From the NCBI RefSeq assembly GCF_009184425.1, contig NZ_WELG01000002.1, positions 682,001 to 746,000 on the forward strand: a stretch of 64,000 nucleotides of DNA. The letters run 5' to 3'. Below are positions 26,727 to 34,594 of this stretch, piece by piece. Positions within the stretch are counted from its first letter, which is position 1, and every line of letters begins with the position of its first letter. Origin of the DNA: Flagellimonas olearia (GTDB lineage Bacteria; Bacteroidota; Bacteroidia; Flavobacteriales; Flavobacteriaceae). Made by a program: the position numbers and the translations under genes. The notes under the pieces were generated by a model. The model was not told the origin of the DNA. It was given only the letters and a program-made list of their open reading frames with translations, and searched no databases.

Positions 26727-27017
26727 ATGGACACATATTATTTCCAAGTTTTGGGCAGCCCCGAAGATGGGTTTACTTCATCTGCGATATATCGAAGAAA
26801 AGACAATCAGTTAATGGGCAGAATATTTGAATTGGTAGATGGATGGTATATCCAAACGGAGTATTTTGACCAACTGAATGATAAAGATTTCGTCCACTGT
26901 CTTAATCAAGCAAAGGAGAGCCTAAAGCATTATACCAACAGAAAAGGAGCACATTTTCCAAAAGATTGGACAAGGGAACAGATATCCCTTTGGCTTATGC
27001 AGAGGGATGATAGATAG
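26727..27017 (+). CDS. Unrecognised 96-residue protein
   Basis: A small soluble protein with no family I recognise. It starts MDTYYFQVLGSPEDGF and has many aromatic residues in its first half (YIQTEYFD), suggesting a small beta-rich fold, then a helical tail ending in WTREQISLWLMQRDDR. It lies 17 bp after the previous gene and 6 bp before the next, so the three are probably one operon. Whether it acts with the 213-residue protein is unknown. Confidence 0.5.
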   Translation: MDTYYFQVLGSPEDGFTSSAIYRRKDNQLMGRIFELVDGWYIQTEYFDQLNDKDFVHCLNQAKESLKHYTNRKGAHFPKDWTREQISLWLMQRDDR

Positions 27018-27023
27018 CAAATA

Positions 27024-27485
27024 ATGCATAAAAGATTTAAAATAAAGATGATACTAGTAGGAGTGGTCATACTCTTTGTGGTTGGATATGTGTATTGTTT
27101 TTTTGGCAACCCCTACCCAAGACTAGCCTTGATGGGGACAGACCATATAAAGAACAGTGAGGAGCTATCTATATTGAACCAGCAAGAAGAGGGGACATTT
27201 TATCTCATCAAAAAATACAAGTATTCCAAACATATTTGGGCCATAGGCTTTGGCGGTGGCGTGGACCGGACAGATGATTTTTATGGACTGGGAATTTCTG
27301 ATGGGCAGAAAAAAACCATATTGCCCTCCAAGTTCCAGTCTGTTCAAGCATACAAGGACCTTCAAACCCAAGAGGTCTATATCAAGTGCTTGCCATACCC
27401 TCCCTACAATACCTATGATGGGTATGAATATTATAGAATAGAGGATAACAAGGCTATTGCAATTGAAGGCAAGCCGTATTACTGA
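27024..27485 (+). CDS. Unrecognised 153-residue membrane-anchored protein
   Basis: A basic N-terminus (MHKRFKIK) and one membrane helix at about residues 9-27 precede a periplasmic domain of roughly 120 residues rich in aromatics and glycine (IGFGGGVDRTDDFYGLGIS, then CLPYPPYNTYDGYEYYRI). It could be a signal-anchored protein rather than a cleaved one. No recognised domain. It is the last of three genes sharing an upstream repeat array, and ends 30 bp from the convergent arsS stop. Confidence 0.5.
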   Translation: MHKRFKIKMILVGVVILFVVGYVYCFFGNPYPRLALMGTDHIKNSEELSILNQQEEGTFYLIKKYKYSKHIWAIGFGGGVDRTDDFYGLGISDGQKKTILPSKFQSVQAYKDLQTQEVYIKCLPYPPYNTYDGYEYYRIEDNKAIAIEGKPYY

Positions 27486-27515
27486 AAAAAGCTTGAAAGG
27501 GGTAAATCTCCAAAA

Positions 27516-28604
27516 TCAAGCCACCGTCCCCTGACAACTGCTCCCCGCCCCGGCCGTACAGCCATAGCAATGTTGCGAGATCACAATGTTGCGGTCGTTC
27601 AACACCTCCTCATTATAATCCTTGATGTGCTTTACCTTGCTCGCCACTTTTAGGTCCAGCATCTGGTTAAAGTCGCAATCGTAGAGCCAACCGTCCCAAC
27701 TTACGGAAATGGTATTGGTGCACATCACGTTTTCAACCGCAGCCGGGTTATACGCTTCCACCAATGAATACATATAGTCCTCATAATTGTCCGAAGCGAT
27801 GAGGTAATCCAAAAACCGGGAAATGGGCAGATTGGTAATCGCGAACAGATTGTGGAACTCAATATTGAAATCCTCCTTCAATGCCTTTTTAAAATCACGC
27901 TCCATGGCCGCTTGGTCACTGGGCAAAAATGCCCCCGAGGGATTATAGACCAAATCCAATCGCAAATCACTGCCCGGCATGCCATAGCCCACGGCATTGA
28001 GTTGTTGCAGGGCCTCAATGGATTTGTCAAAAACTCCATCCCCACGTTGCTTGTCCGTTTTGCCCCGGGTATAGTGCGGCATGGAAGACACCACATGCAC
28101 ATTGTGTTTTTTGAAAAACTCTGGCAAATCGTGATATTTTTTATTGGCCTGGATGATGGTCAGATTGGAACGGACAATAAAATCCTGGATGCCAGCTTTG
28201 GAAGCCTCTTCCACAAACCATCTAAAATTGGGGTTCATCTCTGGGGCGCCGCCGGTAAGGTCCAAGGTGTGGGCGCCCGTGTTTCGGATGACTTCCAAAC
28301 ACTGTTCCATGGTCTCACGGGTCATGATTTCCTTGCGGTCCGGTCCGGCATCCACATGGCAGTGCTCGCAGACTTGGTTGCACATATACCCTACATTGAT
28401 CTGTAGAATTTCCAACGCTTTGGGCCTGAGGGGGGAATGACCAATTTCCGCGATTTTATCCTTAAAATAGGGCAGCTCCCCATCGGCAAACAGACCGCCG
28501 TTCAAGACCTCCAATTGCTTTTCGGTATGGGCCAGTTCGTTCTCACGGGCCTTAAGGGATTTTTTCGCTGCTTTTTTAAGCTGTGGCATTATGCTTTCCG
28601 CCAT
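27516..28604 (-). CDS. arsS: Arsenosugar biosynthesis radical SAM protein ArsS
   Basis: A 362-residue radical SAM enzyme. The [4Fe-4S] cysteines are C75, C79 and C82 in CNQVCEHC, followed by LDLTGGAPEMNP, the GGE-type SAM motif variant. The C-terminus has DCDFNQML and the family-defining QHCYGCTAGAGSSCQG. ArsS adds the 5'-deoxyadenosyl group to dimethylarsinous acid, the committed step of arsenosugar (oxoarsenosugar) synthesis. Some family members are selenoproteins; none of the cysteine codons here is replaced by an in-frame TGA. It is the last gene of a three-gene reverse operon with a CMD-type and a DUF2064 protein. Confidence 0.88.
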   Translation of the reverse strand: MAESIMPQLKKAAKKSLKARENELAHTEKQLEVLNGGLFADGELPYFKDKIAEIGHSPLRPKALEILQINVGYMCNQVCEHCHVDAGPDRKEIMTRETMEQCLEVIRNTGAHTLDLTGGAPEMNPNFRWFVEEASKAGIQDFIVRSNLTIIQANKKYHDLPEFFKKHNVHVVSSMPHYTRGKTDKQRGDGVFDKSIEALQQLNAVGYGMPGSDLRLDLVYNPSGAFLPSDQAAMERDFKKALKEDFNIEFHNLFAITNLPISRFLDYLIASDNYEDYMYSLVEAYNPAAVENVMCTNTISVSWDGWLYDCDFNQMLDLKVASKVKHIKDYNEEVLNDRNIVISQHCYGCTAGAGSSCQGTVA

Positions 28605-28614
28605 GGTTATAGGT

Positions 28615-28950
28615 TTACATGGATAATTTGTTGTACTTGTTCATCATCTGGACCCCGTGGACCAGCGTGGCGCCACTTTCTATGGCAGCCCCGGCATGTA
28701 CGGCCTCCATCATTTCTTCCTTGGTAATGCCCCGTTGCAGGCCATCTTTGGTATAGGCATCAATACAATAGGGACATTTGACCACGTGGGCCACAGCCAA
28801 TGCAATCAAGGATTTTTCACGGGCGGAAAGTGCACCTTCCTCAAAGACTTTTCCGTAGTAGTCAAAGAATTTGCTTCCGAGTTCTTCGCTCCATTCCGTG
28901 ATGTTGCCAAATTTGCGTAGGTCCGCCGGGTCGTAATATGAGTTTGCCAT
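28615..28950 (-). CDS. Carboxymuconolactone decarboxylase-like protein, arsenosugar-associated
   Basis: A 111-residue AhpD/CMD-fold protein. It has the redox-type CPYC at 59-62, in the family context AVAHVVKCPYCIDAY. The histidine that usually follows the CxxC motif in AhpD-type peroxidases is replaced by tyrosine-containing sequence. Proteins of this kind are routinely found beside arsS and labelled arsenosugar-biosynthesis-associated, peroxidase-like. It lies 10 bp upstream of arsS and 86 bp downstream of the DUF2064 gene, so the three are likely cotranscribed. The reaction is not known to me. Confidence 0.8.
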   Translation of the reverse strand: MANSYYDPADLRKFGNITEWSEELGSKFFDYYGKVFEEGALSAREKSLIALAVAHVVKCPYCIDAYTKDGLQRGITKEEMMEAVHAGAAIESGATLVHGVQMMNKYNKLSM

Positions 28951-29036
28951 GTTTTGCTTTTTAGTGGTTTAAAAAATACATCTCCCAAGTATTGGGATGG
29001 ATATAAAAAAGTAAGGTAATAGGAGTGTCCAAGTAG

Positions 29037-29759
29037 TTAAACTTGGACAACAGGTGTTGGGAAAGGAAAAAAAGGAGAACCCTTGTTGAAAGGAATGTCC
29101 AGAAAATTGGTTTTGAATACCTTCTTGTGGATATTGTCAATAGCCATTTTTTGATGAAAGATGATGGAAAAAAGCGCCAGCCATCTTTTGGCCAAGGTTT
29201 TGGTAAAATTGAAAAGTCGCTTGATGTCCCTTTTTGAATCCACATCGATCAATACGTTCAACAAGGTTACGGGTCCCCCATTTGAGGCAAAATAGGTCTG
29301 CGTTTTCTTGAGCAGGGAAGACGATTGCCATGGCAAGGCCTGAAATTGCTCTGGGTTGAACTGGCTACGATGAAACCCAATAAGATAAAACCCTCCATCC
29401 ATGGATGGGCCCAAGACGGATTTCCCTTGCTGAAGTAATCGGTGTGCCTCGAGCAGATGATGCGTTTTGAGCTGGGGGCTATCGTTCCCTATGGCAATGA
29501 CATTGGCATAGCCTTTATCAAAAACCGATTGGAGGGAATGGGTAAAACGTTCCCCAAAAGTGTTGCCATGCTGTTCCTTCTCTGTTAAATGATAATACGG
29601 TAGACCGGAAGCTTCAGTAATCTCCAAGGTTTGAGCGGTCAAAGCTTCGAAGAGGGTGACATCAGCCCCTATTTTTTTGATATCACTATCACGTTTCGCA
29701 GAATTTGCGAAAACAAGAATGGCGGTATTTTGAATGGACCTTAGGGACAAATCAACCAA
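29037..29759 (-). CDS. DUF2064 / rSAM-associated glycosyltransferase-like protein
   Basis: A 240-residue protein of the DUF2064 (rSAM/selenodomain-associated transferase 1) type, a GT-A-like nucleotidyl/glycosyl transferase fold. It has TAILVFANSAKRDSDI, then FGERFTHSLQSVFDKG, then the AIGNDSPQLKTHHL motif (GxDxP-like), and GPSMDGGFYLIG. In arsenosugar loci such a transferase is a reasonable candidate for the later sugar-tailoring steps, which is inference. The last about 40 residues (from FHQKMAIDN) extend past the usual domain end and look low-complexity. It is the first gene of the reverse operon, with a candidate TetR operator 97-118 bp upstream. Confidence 0.78.
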   Translation of the reverse strand: MVDLSLRSIQNTAILVFANSAKRDSDIKKIGADVTLFEALTAQTLEITEASGLPYYHLTEKEQHGNTFGERFTHSLQSVFDKGYANVIAIGNDSPQLKTHHLLEAHRLLQQGKSVLGPSMDGGFYLIGFHRSQFNPEQFQALPWQSSSLLKKTQTYFASNGGPVTLLNVLIDVDSKRDIKRLFNFTKTLAKRWLALFSIIFHQKMAIDNIHKKVFKTNFLDIPFNKGSPFFPFPTPVVQV

Positions 29760-29855
29760 TTAATTATCCTAAACTTACAATAATCTTAGCATAGAAATTG
29801 GTCGAGGGATACTATTTTTGATTACATTTTCTTGTGTGAAAATTGAAATTTAACA

Positions 29856-29877
29856 AACCGACCAAGAAGTCGGTTTT
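29856..29877. promoter_or_regulatory. Candidate TetR operator site D (near-perfect palindrome)
   Basis: AAACCGAC-CAAGAA-GTCGGTTT is a perfect 8-bp inverted repeat with a 6-bp centre, and also fits ACCGACC-N5-GTCK shared with sites A, B and C. It sits 97-118 bp before the DUF2064 gene in the 268-bp divergent region shared with the patatin gene. Confidence 0.65.
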
Positions 29878-29962
29878 GATAATCAGGCCATTATCTTTTT
29901 GAGGATTAAAATCGAGAAACCCTCGACAAGCTACCCAAAATAGGCCGCTTGAAAGCAAAAAC

Positions 29963-29980
29963 AGACTGGCGGGTCGGTAA
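29963..29980. promoter_or_regulatory. Candidate TetR operator site C
   Basis: On the reverse strand this reads TTACCGACCCGCCAGTCT. It differs from site A only within the N5 core and matches its outer bases fully. It is 48-65 bp upstream of the patatin gene ATG. Confidence 0.65.
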
Positions 29981-30027
29981 ATGAAGGCCTGTTTATCCGT
30001 AAAATTAACCTCCAAAATGCGCTAAAA

Positions 30028-30807
30028 ATGGATGTGTCACAGACAAAATCAGTAGGCTTGGTACTCTCCGGGGGAGGTGTTCGTGGAATGGCCCATATTG
30101 GACTGATCAAGGCCATGCGGGAACACGGGGTAGAGGCAGACCTTGTGGCCGGTTCCAGTGTTGGGGCATTGGTAGGAGCGTTGTATGCCAATGGGAATTC
30201 GGTAGAGAGTATGCTGAGCTTTTTTAGGGAGACCCCCTTGTTCCAGTATAGCTTTTTTGCCATCAACAAGCCTGGGTTTATAGACACGGAACGCTATTTC
30301 AAAATCTTTAAGGGCTATTTTCCCGAGAATACGTTCGAAAGTTTGGATAAACCTCTTTATGTGGTGGCGACTGATTTATTGAAAGGAGAGGAGCGCATGT
30401 TCAACCAAGGGGAATTGATCAAACCTCTACTGGCCTCTGCAGCTCTGACCCCGGTTTTCAGTCCGGTGGACATTGATGGGGTACTCTATGCCGACGGGGG
30501 CATCATGAACAATTTTCCAAAGGAATATGTGGATGAACACACTTCATACGTTATTGGCAGTAATGTTTCCATTGCGGCCGAAGTACACAAGAACGACCTT
30601 AAAAACTCCCTGCAGTTGGCCGGAAGGGTCACCAGTTTGATGATCTATGCATCCAACAGGGCAAAATTGGCCGAATGCAACATTTCCATCGAACCCAAGG
30701 AGCTTGATAAAATTGGGGTTTTGGACAAAAAAGGCATAGAAAATGCCTTTACCATAGGTTATGACCATGGCAGCAGGGCCATGGAGAGAATGTTGTCAAC
30801 TCAATAA
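30028..30807 (+). CDS. Patatin-like phospholipase (RssA-type)
   Basis: A 259-residue cytoplasmic patatin-fold lipid acyl hydrolase. It shows the oxyanion-hole SGGGVRG (14-20), the nucleophile GSSVG (G-x-S-x-G, Ser44), and the catalytic Asp in ADGGIMNN near residue 156, so the Ser-Asp dyad is complete. The expected reaction is release of a fatty acid from a phospholipid or neutral lipid; the substrate is unknown. It is divergent from the arsenosugar operon, with two TetR-type operators in the shared gap. Arsenosugar phospholipids exist in marine organisms, but any link between the two is speculative. Confidence 0.9.
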   Translation: MDVSQTKSVGLVLSGGGVRGMAHIGLIKAMREHGVEADLVAGSSVGALVGALYANGNSVESMLSFFRETPLFQYSFFAINKPGFIDTERYFKIFKGYFPENTFESLDKPLYVVATDLLKGEERMFNQGELIKPLLASAALTPVFSPVDIDGVLYADGGIMNNFPKEYVDEHTSYVIGSNVSIAAEVHKNDLKNSLQLAGRVTSLMIYASNRAKLAECNISIEPKELDKIGVLDKKGIENAFTIGYDHGSRAMERMLSTQ

Positions 30808-30817
30808 ATTAGAGAAT

Positions 30818-31867
30818 CTATACATCGTCATAATCCACCACAAGCTTAGGCGTCAAGGGGTGGGCCTGACAGGTCAAGATCAAACCTTCGGCCACTTCAC
30901 CATCGGTAAGAATCTGGTTTTTTACCATTTCTGCCTTTCCTTCCTTGATGCGTGCAATACAACTGCTGCACACGCCTCCTTGACATGAATAAGGGGCATC
31001 AATATCTTCGTTCAGGACGGCATCGAGCACCAATTTCTTTTTATCCATGGTGAACGAAAAGGTCTCATCGTCCAAAATCACCTCCACTTGGGTCATACCT
31101 TCCAAGTTTTCAGCCATGGTATCCTCGGTATCGGTACTGGTGAACAATTCGAAATGGATACGGTCCCCATCAACACCATTGCTTTTTAAGGTATCTGAAA
31201 CGGCATGGATCATCTCTTCCGGTCCGCACAGGTAAAAGGCATCAAAAGCGGTGTCCTTGAATTTGTTCTTTACCACAAAGTTTATGGTGGAAGTGTCTAT
31301 TCGACCAAAAAGGGCGTCATTTTCCCTGGCGCGACTGTAAATGTATTGAACAAAAAACCTATTGGTATATTCTTCTTTCAGTTCCTGTATTTTCTGAAAG
31401 AACATGGTCTCTTCGGGGGATTGATTCCCAAAAACCAGCACAAAAATATTTTCCGGATGGCTTTCCAAAACGGTTTGGGCGATGCTCATGATGGGGGTTA
31501 TACCACTCCCAGCGGCAAAAGCAGCTACATTTTTTGGTTGTGTATCCTTATGGAATACAAAGCGGCCATCAGGCGGCAAAACATCCAATACATCTCCTGC
31601 TTTCAAGGATTCATTGGCATAGACAGAAAATGTACCTTCCGGCATTTTTTTGATGCCTACGGTCAGTTTCCCGGAAGAAGGGGCTGAAGAAATGGAATAG
31701 GCCCTACGAAGTTCCTTTCCATTGAGCTGATGTTTTATGGTAATGTATTGTCCAGCTTCGTAAGCATATACATCCTTAAGATTTTCTGGAACTTCAAAGG
31801 TGAGGGCTACTGCGTTTGGGGTCAATGCATCCACTGCGGTAATCTGCAATGCGTGGGAATCGCTCAT
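30818..31867 (-). CDS. PaaE-like ferredoxin-type oxidoreductase (FAD plus 2Fe-2S)
   Basis: A 349-residue flavin reductase: an FNR-like FAD/NAD domain (RAYSISSAPSSGKLTVGIKK, GSGITPIMSIAQ, CGPEEMIHAV) followed by a C-terminal plant-type ferredoxin with CQGGVCSSC, then C in ILTCQAHP, the four 2Fe-2S cysteines. This is the PaaE/ring-hydroxylase reductase layout, passing electrons from NAD(P)H to a partner. No oxygenase partner is present in the window, so the physiological acceptor is unknown. ATG 31867 is chosen because an exact -7 box (31885-31892, reverse) precedes it; the longer frame adds 10 residues. Confidence 0.88.
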   Translation of the reverse strand: MSDSHALQITAVDALTPNAVALTFEVPENLKDVYAYEAGQYITIKHQLNGKELRRAYSISSAPSSGKLTVGIKKMPEGTFSVYANESLKAGDVLDVLPPDGRFVFHKDTQPKNVAAFAAGSGITPIMSIAQTVLESHPENIFVLVFGNQSPEETMFFQKIQELKEEYTNRFFVQYIYSRARENDALFGRIDTSTINFVVKNKFKDTAFDAFYLCGPEEMIHAVSDTLKSNGVDGDRIHFELFTSTDTEDTMAENLEGMTQVEVILDDETFSFTMDKKKLVLDAVLNEDIDAPYSCQGGVCSSCIARIKEGKAEMVKNQILTDGEVAEGLILTCQAHPLTPKLVVDYDDV

Positions 31868-31884
31868 AAAAACCAATTTTGCTG

Positions 31885-31892
31885 CAAAATTA
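31885..31892 (-). promoter_or_regulatory. -7 promoter box for the PaaE-like gene
   Basis: On the reverse strand TAATTTTG is an exact TAnnTTTG match, 18 bp before the chosen ATG at 31867. It also argues for that start over the longer open frame. Confidence 0.45.
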
Positions 31893-31930
31893 AGCATTCA
31901 GCTCATTTTGAAAGCCCATTCCATAAAAAA

Positions 31931-31954
31931 AGCGCCATGGAAGTGGCGCTTTTT
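31931..31954 (-). terminator. Hairpin terminator below the NTF2-like gene
   Basis: AGCGCCA-TGGAAG-TGGCGCT is a 7-bp GC-rich stem with A-runs on the left and T-runs on the right, so it can work on both strands. It lies 21 bp after the NTF2-like stop and just before the PaaE-like promoter box. Confidence 0.75.
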
Positions 31955-31974
31955 GAGTTTTTAGGTGAAAAGTT

Positions 31975-32343
31975 CTAGCACATGGCCGAAGTATCGTAAT
32001 GGTAACTGACCTTCTTTATTTTTCCGTCTGCCACTTGGTAGAGGCAAATTTCTTCCATGTTCATACGGTTGCCATCCTTAAATGTAACATCGCTGGTCAT
32101 GGCCACGGCAAAATGATTGCCCACCACTACGGGATCACCAACAGACCCTCCATGGGTTTCCTGAATACTTTCGCCCCATTGTTTAAAACCTTCCAGAATG
32201 TTGTCAAGTCCCTGGGTAACTTCATTGGGCATTCCGGGCATTTCAACACTTACGGCATCTTGTGCGTAAAGGCTGTAAGCTTCGTTGAACTTGCCTTCCC
32301 TACAGAAGGCCACCAATTTGTCTGCAATTTCTTGTGTGCTCAT
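31975..32343 (-). CDS. NTF2/SnoaL-like protein
   Basis: A 122-residue single-domain protein of the NTF2/SnoaL fold, based on ADKLVAFCREGKFNEAYSLYAQDAVSVE (given as two known parts: an N-terminal helix pair and the DAVSVE strand), HFAVAMTSDVTFKDGNRMNMEEICLYQ and a closing VSYHYDTS strand. Family members are binding proteins, isomerases or cyclases, and the function here cannot be assigned. It stands alone between a terminator and the DUF2461 gene 38 bp upstream. Confidence 0.7.
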   Translation of the reverse strand: MSTQEIADKLVAFCREGKFNEAYSLYAQDAVSVEMPGMPNEVTQGLDNILEGFKQWGESIQETHGGSVGDPVVVGNHFAVAMTSDVTFKDGNRMNMEEICLYQVADGKIKKVSYHYDTSAMC

Positions 32344-32381
32344 GTTTGTTTCGTTTTTATGATTAAAGAATAAACTTTAGT

Positions 32382-33041
32382 TCAGTCAAAGGCTTGGTTT
32401 AGATACATGTTCAAGGGTCTAATGGCTTTAAAATGGAGCAAGATTTCATCCAGTAGTTCTTCCGAATTGTAAAAAGGCTCCAGTGGAAACTCGGCCATGG
32501 CGTAAAACTGTTTGTTATAGATCAGTGCTGTTTTTTTGGCCGTTTGAAGAAGGTTTTTATCCAAGCGTTTGCTTTTTTCCCCTTTCAGGCGACCAAAATT
32601 TTGAATGAAGGTTAAATCGTTAACCACATCCTCAAGTCCAGAAGAATTCTTGGATATATGTTCCCGTACCAAATGGAGCTCCGGTGGGCGAAGGGTGAAC
32701 AGACCACCACCCACATGAATGGTCGTGGCATCAATGCCAAGGTAGTAGCCCGGTAACATGGATTTTTTGCCATGAGGCGAAAATTCCGCCTTAAGTACGG
32801 TATGGTAAGGGGTTTTTTCTTTGGAAAACCGGACATCTTTATTGATACGGAACAGGGCATTCTTCGCATTGGGGGGAATACGTCCATCCCATGAGGTCAA
32901 TTCTTGCAACAACCCATGCATTAGGGACAAAAAGGGCAATTTCACCTTTTCCTCATATCTTTTCTTGTTTGCATGGAACCATTCCTTATGGTTGTTTTGG
33001 GTCAGTTCCTCAAAAAATAAAGTGTACTCTTTTGTGATCAT
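32382..33041 (-). CDS. DUF2461 family protein
   Basis: A 219-residue protein of the DUF2461 (TIGR02453) family. The recognised features are LTQNNHKEWFHANKKRYEE near the N-terminus, FRINKDVRFSKEKTPYHT (about 64-81), and MLPGYYLGIDATTIHVGGGL. The role is unknown. It overlaps the next upstream reverse gene by 4 bp, implying cotranscription. Confidence 0.85.
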   Translation of the reverse strand: MITKEYTLFFEELTQNNHKEWFHANKKRYEEKVKLPFLSLMHGLLQELTSWDGRIPPNAKNALFRINKDVRFSKEKTPYHTVLKAEFSPHGKKSMLPGYYLGIDATTIHVGGGLFTLRPPELHLVREHISKNSSGLEDVVNDLTFIQNFGRLKGEKSKRLDKNLLQTAKKTALIYNKQFYAMAEFPLEPFYNSEELLDEILLHFKAIRPLNMYLNQAFD

Positions 33042-33355
33042 GTATCCTGTTGTATATGGTGCAATGCCAATTCAGTTAGGGCGTCCCAATGTCCATGGTC
33101 TTCAAAACTGGCCTCGTACCAACCCCTAAACGGTTTTTTGGTCTTGAAGGGACTGAATTCTGAAAGTGCTATGTCCAGAGTTTCAATAGGAAAATCCTTG
33201 CCCAATTTAAAAACCATGGTGTGGCTTTTGGAGAAGAAGGCAAATACCTTCTTTTTATAGTGCATGGCAGGGGAGCTCATCATTTTGCCTTCAGTGACCT
33301 CTACATAGGTTATGCAATATTTTTCCCGTATTTCACTGAATTTTTCAAACTCCAT
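33038..33355 (-). CDS. Small TfoX-N/YjbR-like protein (tentative)
   Basis: A 105-residue protein without signal or membrane segment. The pattern GKMMSSPAMHYKKKVFAFF followed by MVFKLG and a helical RGWYEASF segment is like the TfoX N-terminal or YjbR fold, small proteins of unclear function. This is weak resemblance, and it may simply be a conserved hypothetical. It overlaps the DUF2461 start by 4 bp and is divergent from the GlxA-type regulator. Confidence 0.5.
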   Translation of the reverse strand: MEFEKFSEIREKYCITYVEVTEGKMMSSPAMHYKKKVFAFFSKSHTMVFKLGKDFPIETLDIALSEFSPFKTKKPFRGWYEASFEDHGHWDALTELALHHIQQDT

Positions 33356-33466
33356 GAACCAAAGCTACAAAAGGAAAAAAGGCATAGTTGTGGGCAAATA
33401 GGACACTTTTAAGGGTTGATTCTGCCAAACAGAAACCTTACATTTATCCTTTGTAAACCAATGATT

Positions 33467-34480
33467 ATGAAACACGTAAGTATTTTGGTGCCCAAAGGCA
33501 ATACCATACTGAGCAGTGTGGTTGGCCCCTATAAGATTTTGTCCGCCACCAACCGTTTTCTAAAGAATAGTGGGGTTAGGAGCGATGACTTTTTTGATAT
33601 CCATTTGGTAGGACTGGATAGGGATCATTCCTTGTACAATGGACTTTTTAGCATCCATTGTGATAAGGTCATTGATGAAGTCGAAAAAACGGACATCATA
33701 CTTATTCCAGCTTTGAAAACAGATAGATTCTTGGAGGAACTGGAACAGAACAACCCCTTTGTGGATTGGATCCTAAAGCAACGGAACATACACAATGCCG
33801 AGGTGGCAAGCATGTGCATGGGCGCCTTTGTTCTGGCACGGACAGGATTGGTGGATGGCAAACAATGCTCTACCCACTGGGCCGCCATGGAAATGTTCAA
33901 GAAGATGTATCCCAAGGTCAATCTTGTTTCCAATAAAATAGTGACCGAGGAAGATGGCATCTATACCAGTGGTGGGGCTTACTCCTTTTTGAACCTTATG
34001 CTGCACCTTGTTGGAAAATATTGCGGTAGGGATGCGGCCATTTATATTTCAAAATATTTTGAGATTGAGATCGATCGGCAAGACCAAAATCAATTTGTCA
34101 TTTTTCAGGGACAAAAGGAACATAATGATATGGCGATCAAGGAAGCGCAAAATTTTATTGAGAGCAATGTAACCGATAAGATATCTGTTGAGGAATTGGC
34201 CAAAAAATCGGCCATTAGCAGTAGGAACTTTGTCCGAAGATTTAAAAAAGCCACCCAAAACACCCCTTTGGAATACATACAGCGAGTAAAAATAGAGGCG
34301 GCCAAACGTAGTCTGGAAAGCACCCAGCAAAACGTGAATGAAGTGATGTATCAAGTAGGGTATGTCGATCAAAAGGCGTTCCGGACGGTGTTCAAAAAAT
34401 ACGTGGGACTGTCGCCCGTAGCCTATAAGGCCAAATACAATATGACGGTATTGAATCCGGAACGTACCACGGCATGGTAA
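33467..34480 (+). CDS. GlxA-type transcriptional regulator (DJ-1/PfpI plus AraC HTH)
   Basis: A regulator of about 337 residues from ATG 33467 (MKHVSILVP); an ATG at 33461 is equally possible and a longer frame from 33416 is less likely. The N-terminal half is a DJ-1/PfpI (class I glutamine amidotransferase-like) domain with VASMCMGAFVLARTGLVDG, where the nucleophile-elbow cysteine is in SMCMG. The C-terminus is an AraC double helix-turn-helix: SVEELAKKSAISSRNFVRRFKK and NVNEVMYQVGYVDQKAFRTVF. The sensed ligand is unknown. It is alone, between the YjbR-like pair and porW. Confidence 0.88.
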   Translation: MKHVSILVPKGNTILSSVVGPYKILSATNRFLKNSGVRSDDFFDIHLVGLDRDHSLYNGLFSIHCDKVIDEVEKTDIILIPALKTDRFLEELEQNNPFVDWILKQRNIHNAEVASMCMGAFVLARTGLVDGKQCSTHWAAMEMFKKMYPKVNLVSNKIVTEEDGIYTSGGAYSFLNLMLHLVGKYCGRDAAIYISKYFEIEIDRQDQNQFVIFQGQKEHNDMAIKEAQNFIESNVTDKISVEELAKKSAISSRNFVRRFKKATQNTPLEYIQRVKIEAAKRSLESTQQNVNEVMYQVGYVDQKAFRTVFKKYVGLSPVAYKAKYNMTVLNPERTTAW

Positions 34481-34594
34481 GGGGACGATTTCACCTTTGA
34501 CCAAGGAGCAAATAAAAAATCCAACACTTTATCGATGAGCCTTATAATAATCTGGTTTTTTTTCAGTTAAGGTTACACAAGATCATCGATAATT

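Noticed and set aside
27852-28406. 184-codon open frame on the + strand inside arsS
   Set aside because: It lies antisense to the conserved radical SAM codons and has no family resemblance. It is a shadow of arsS codon bias.
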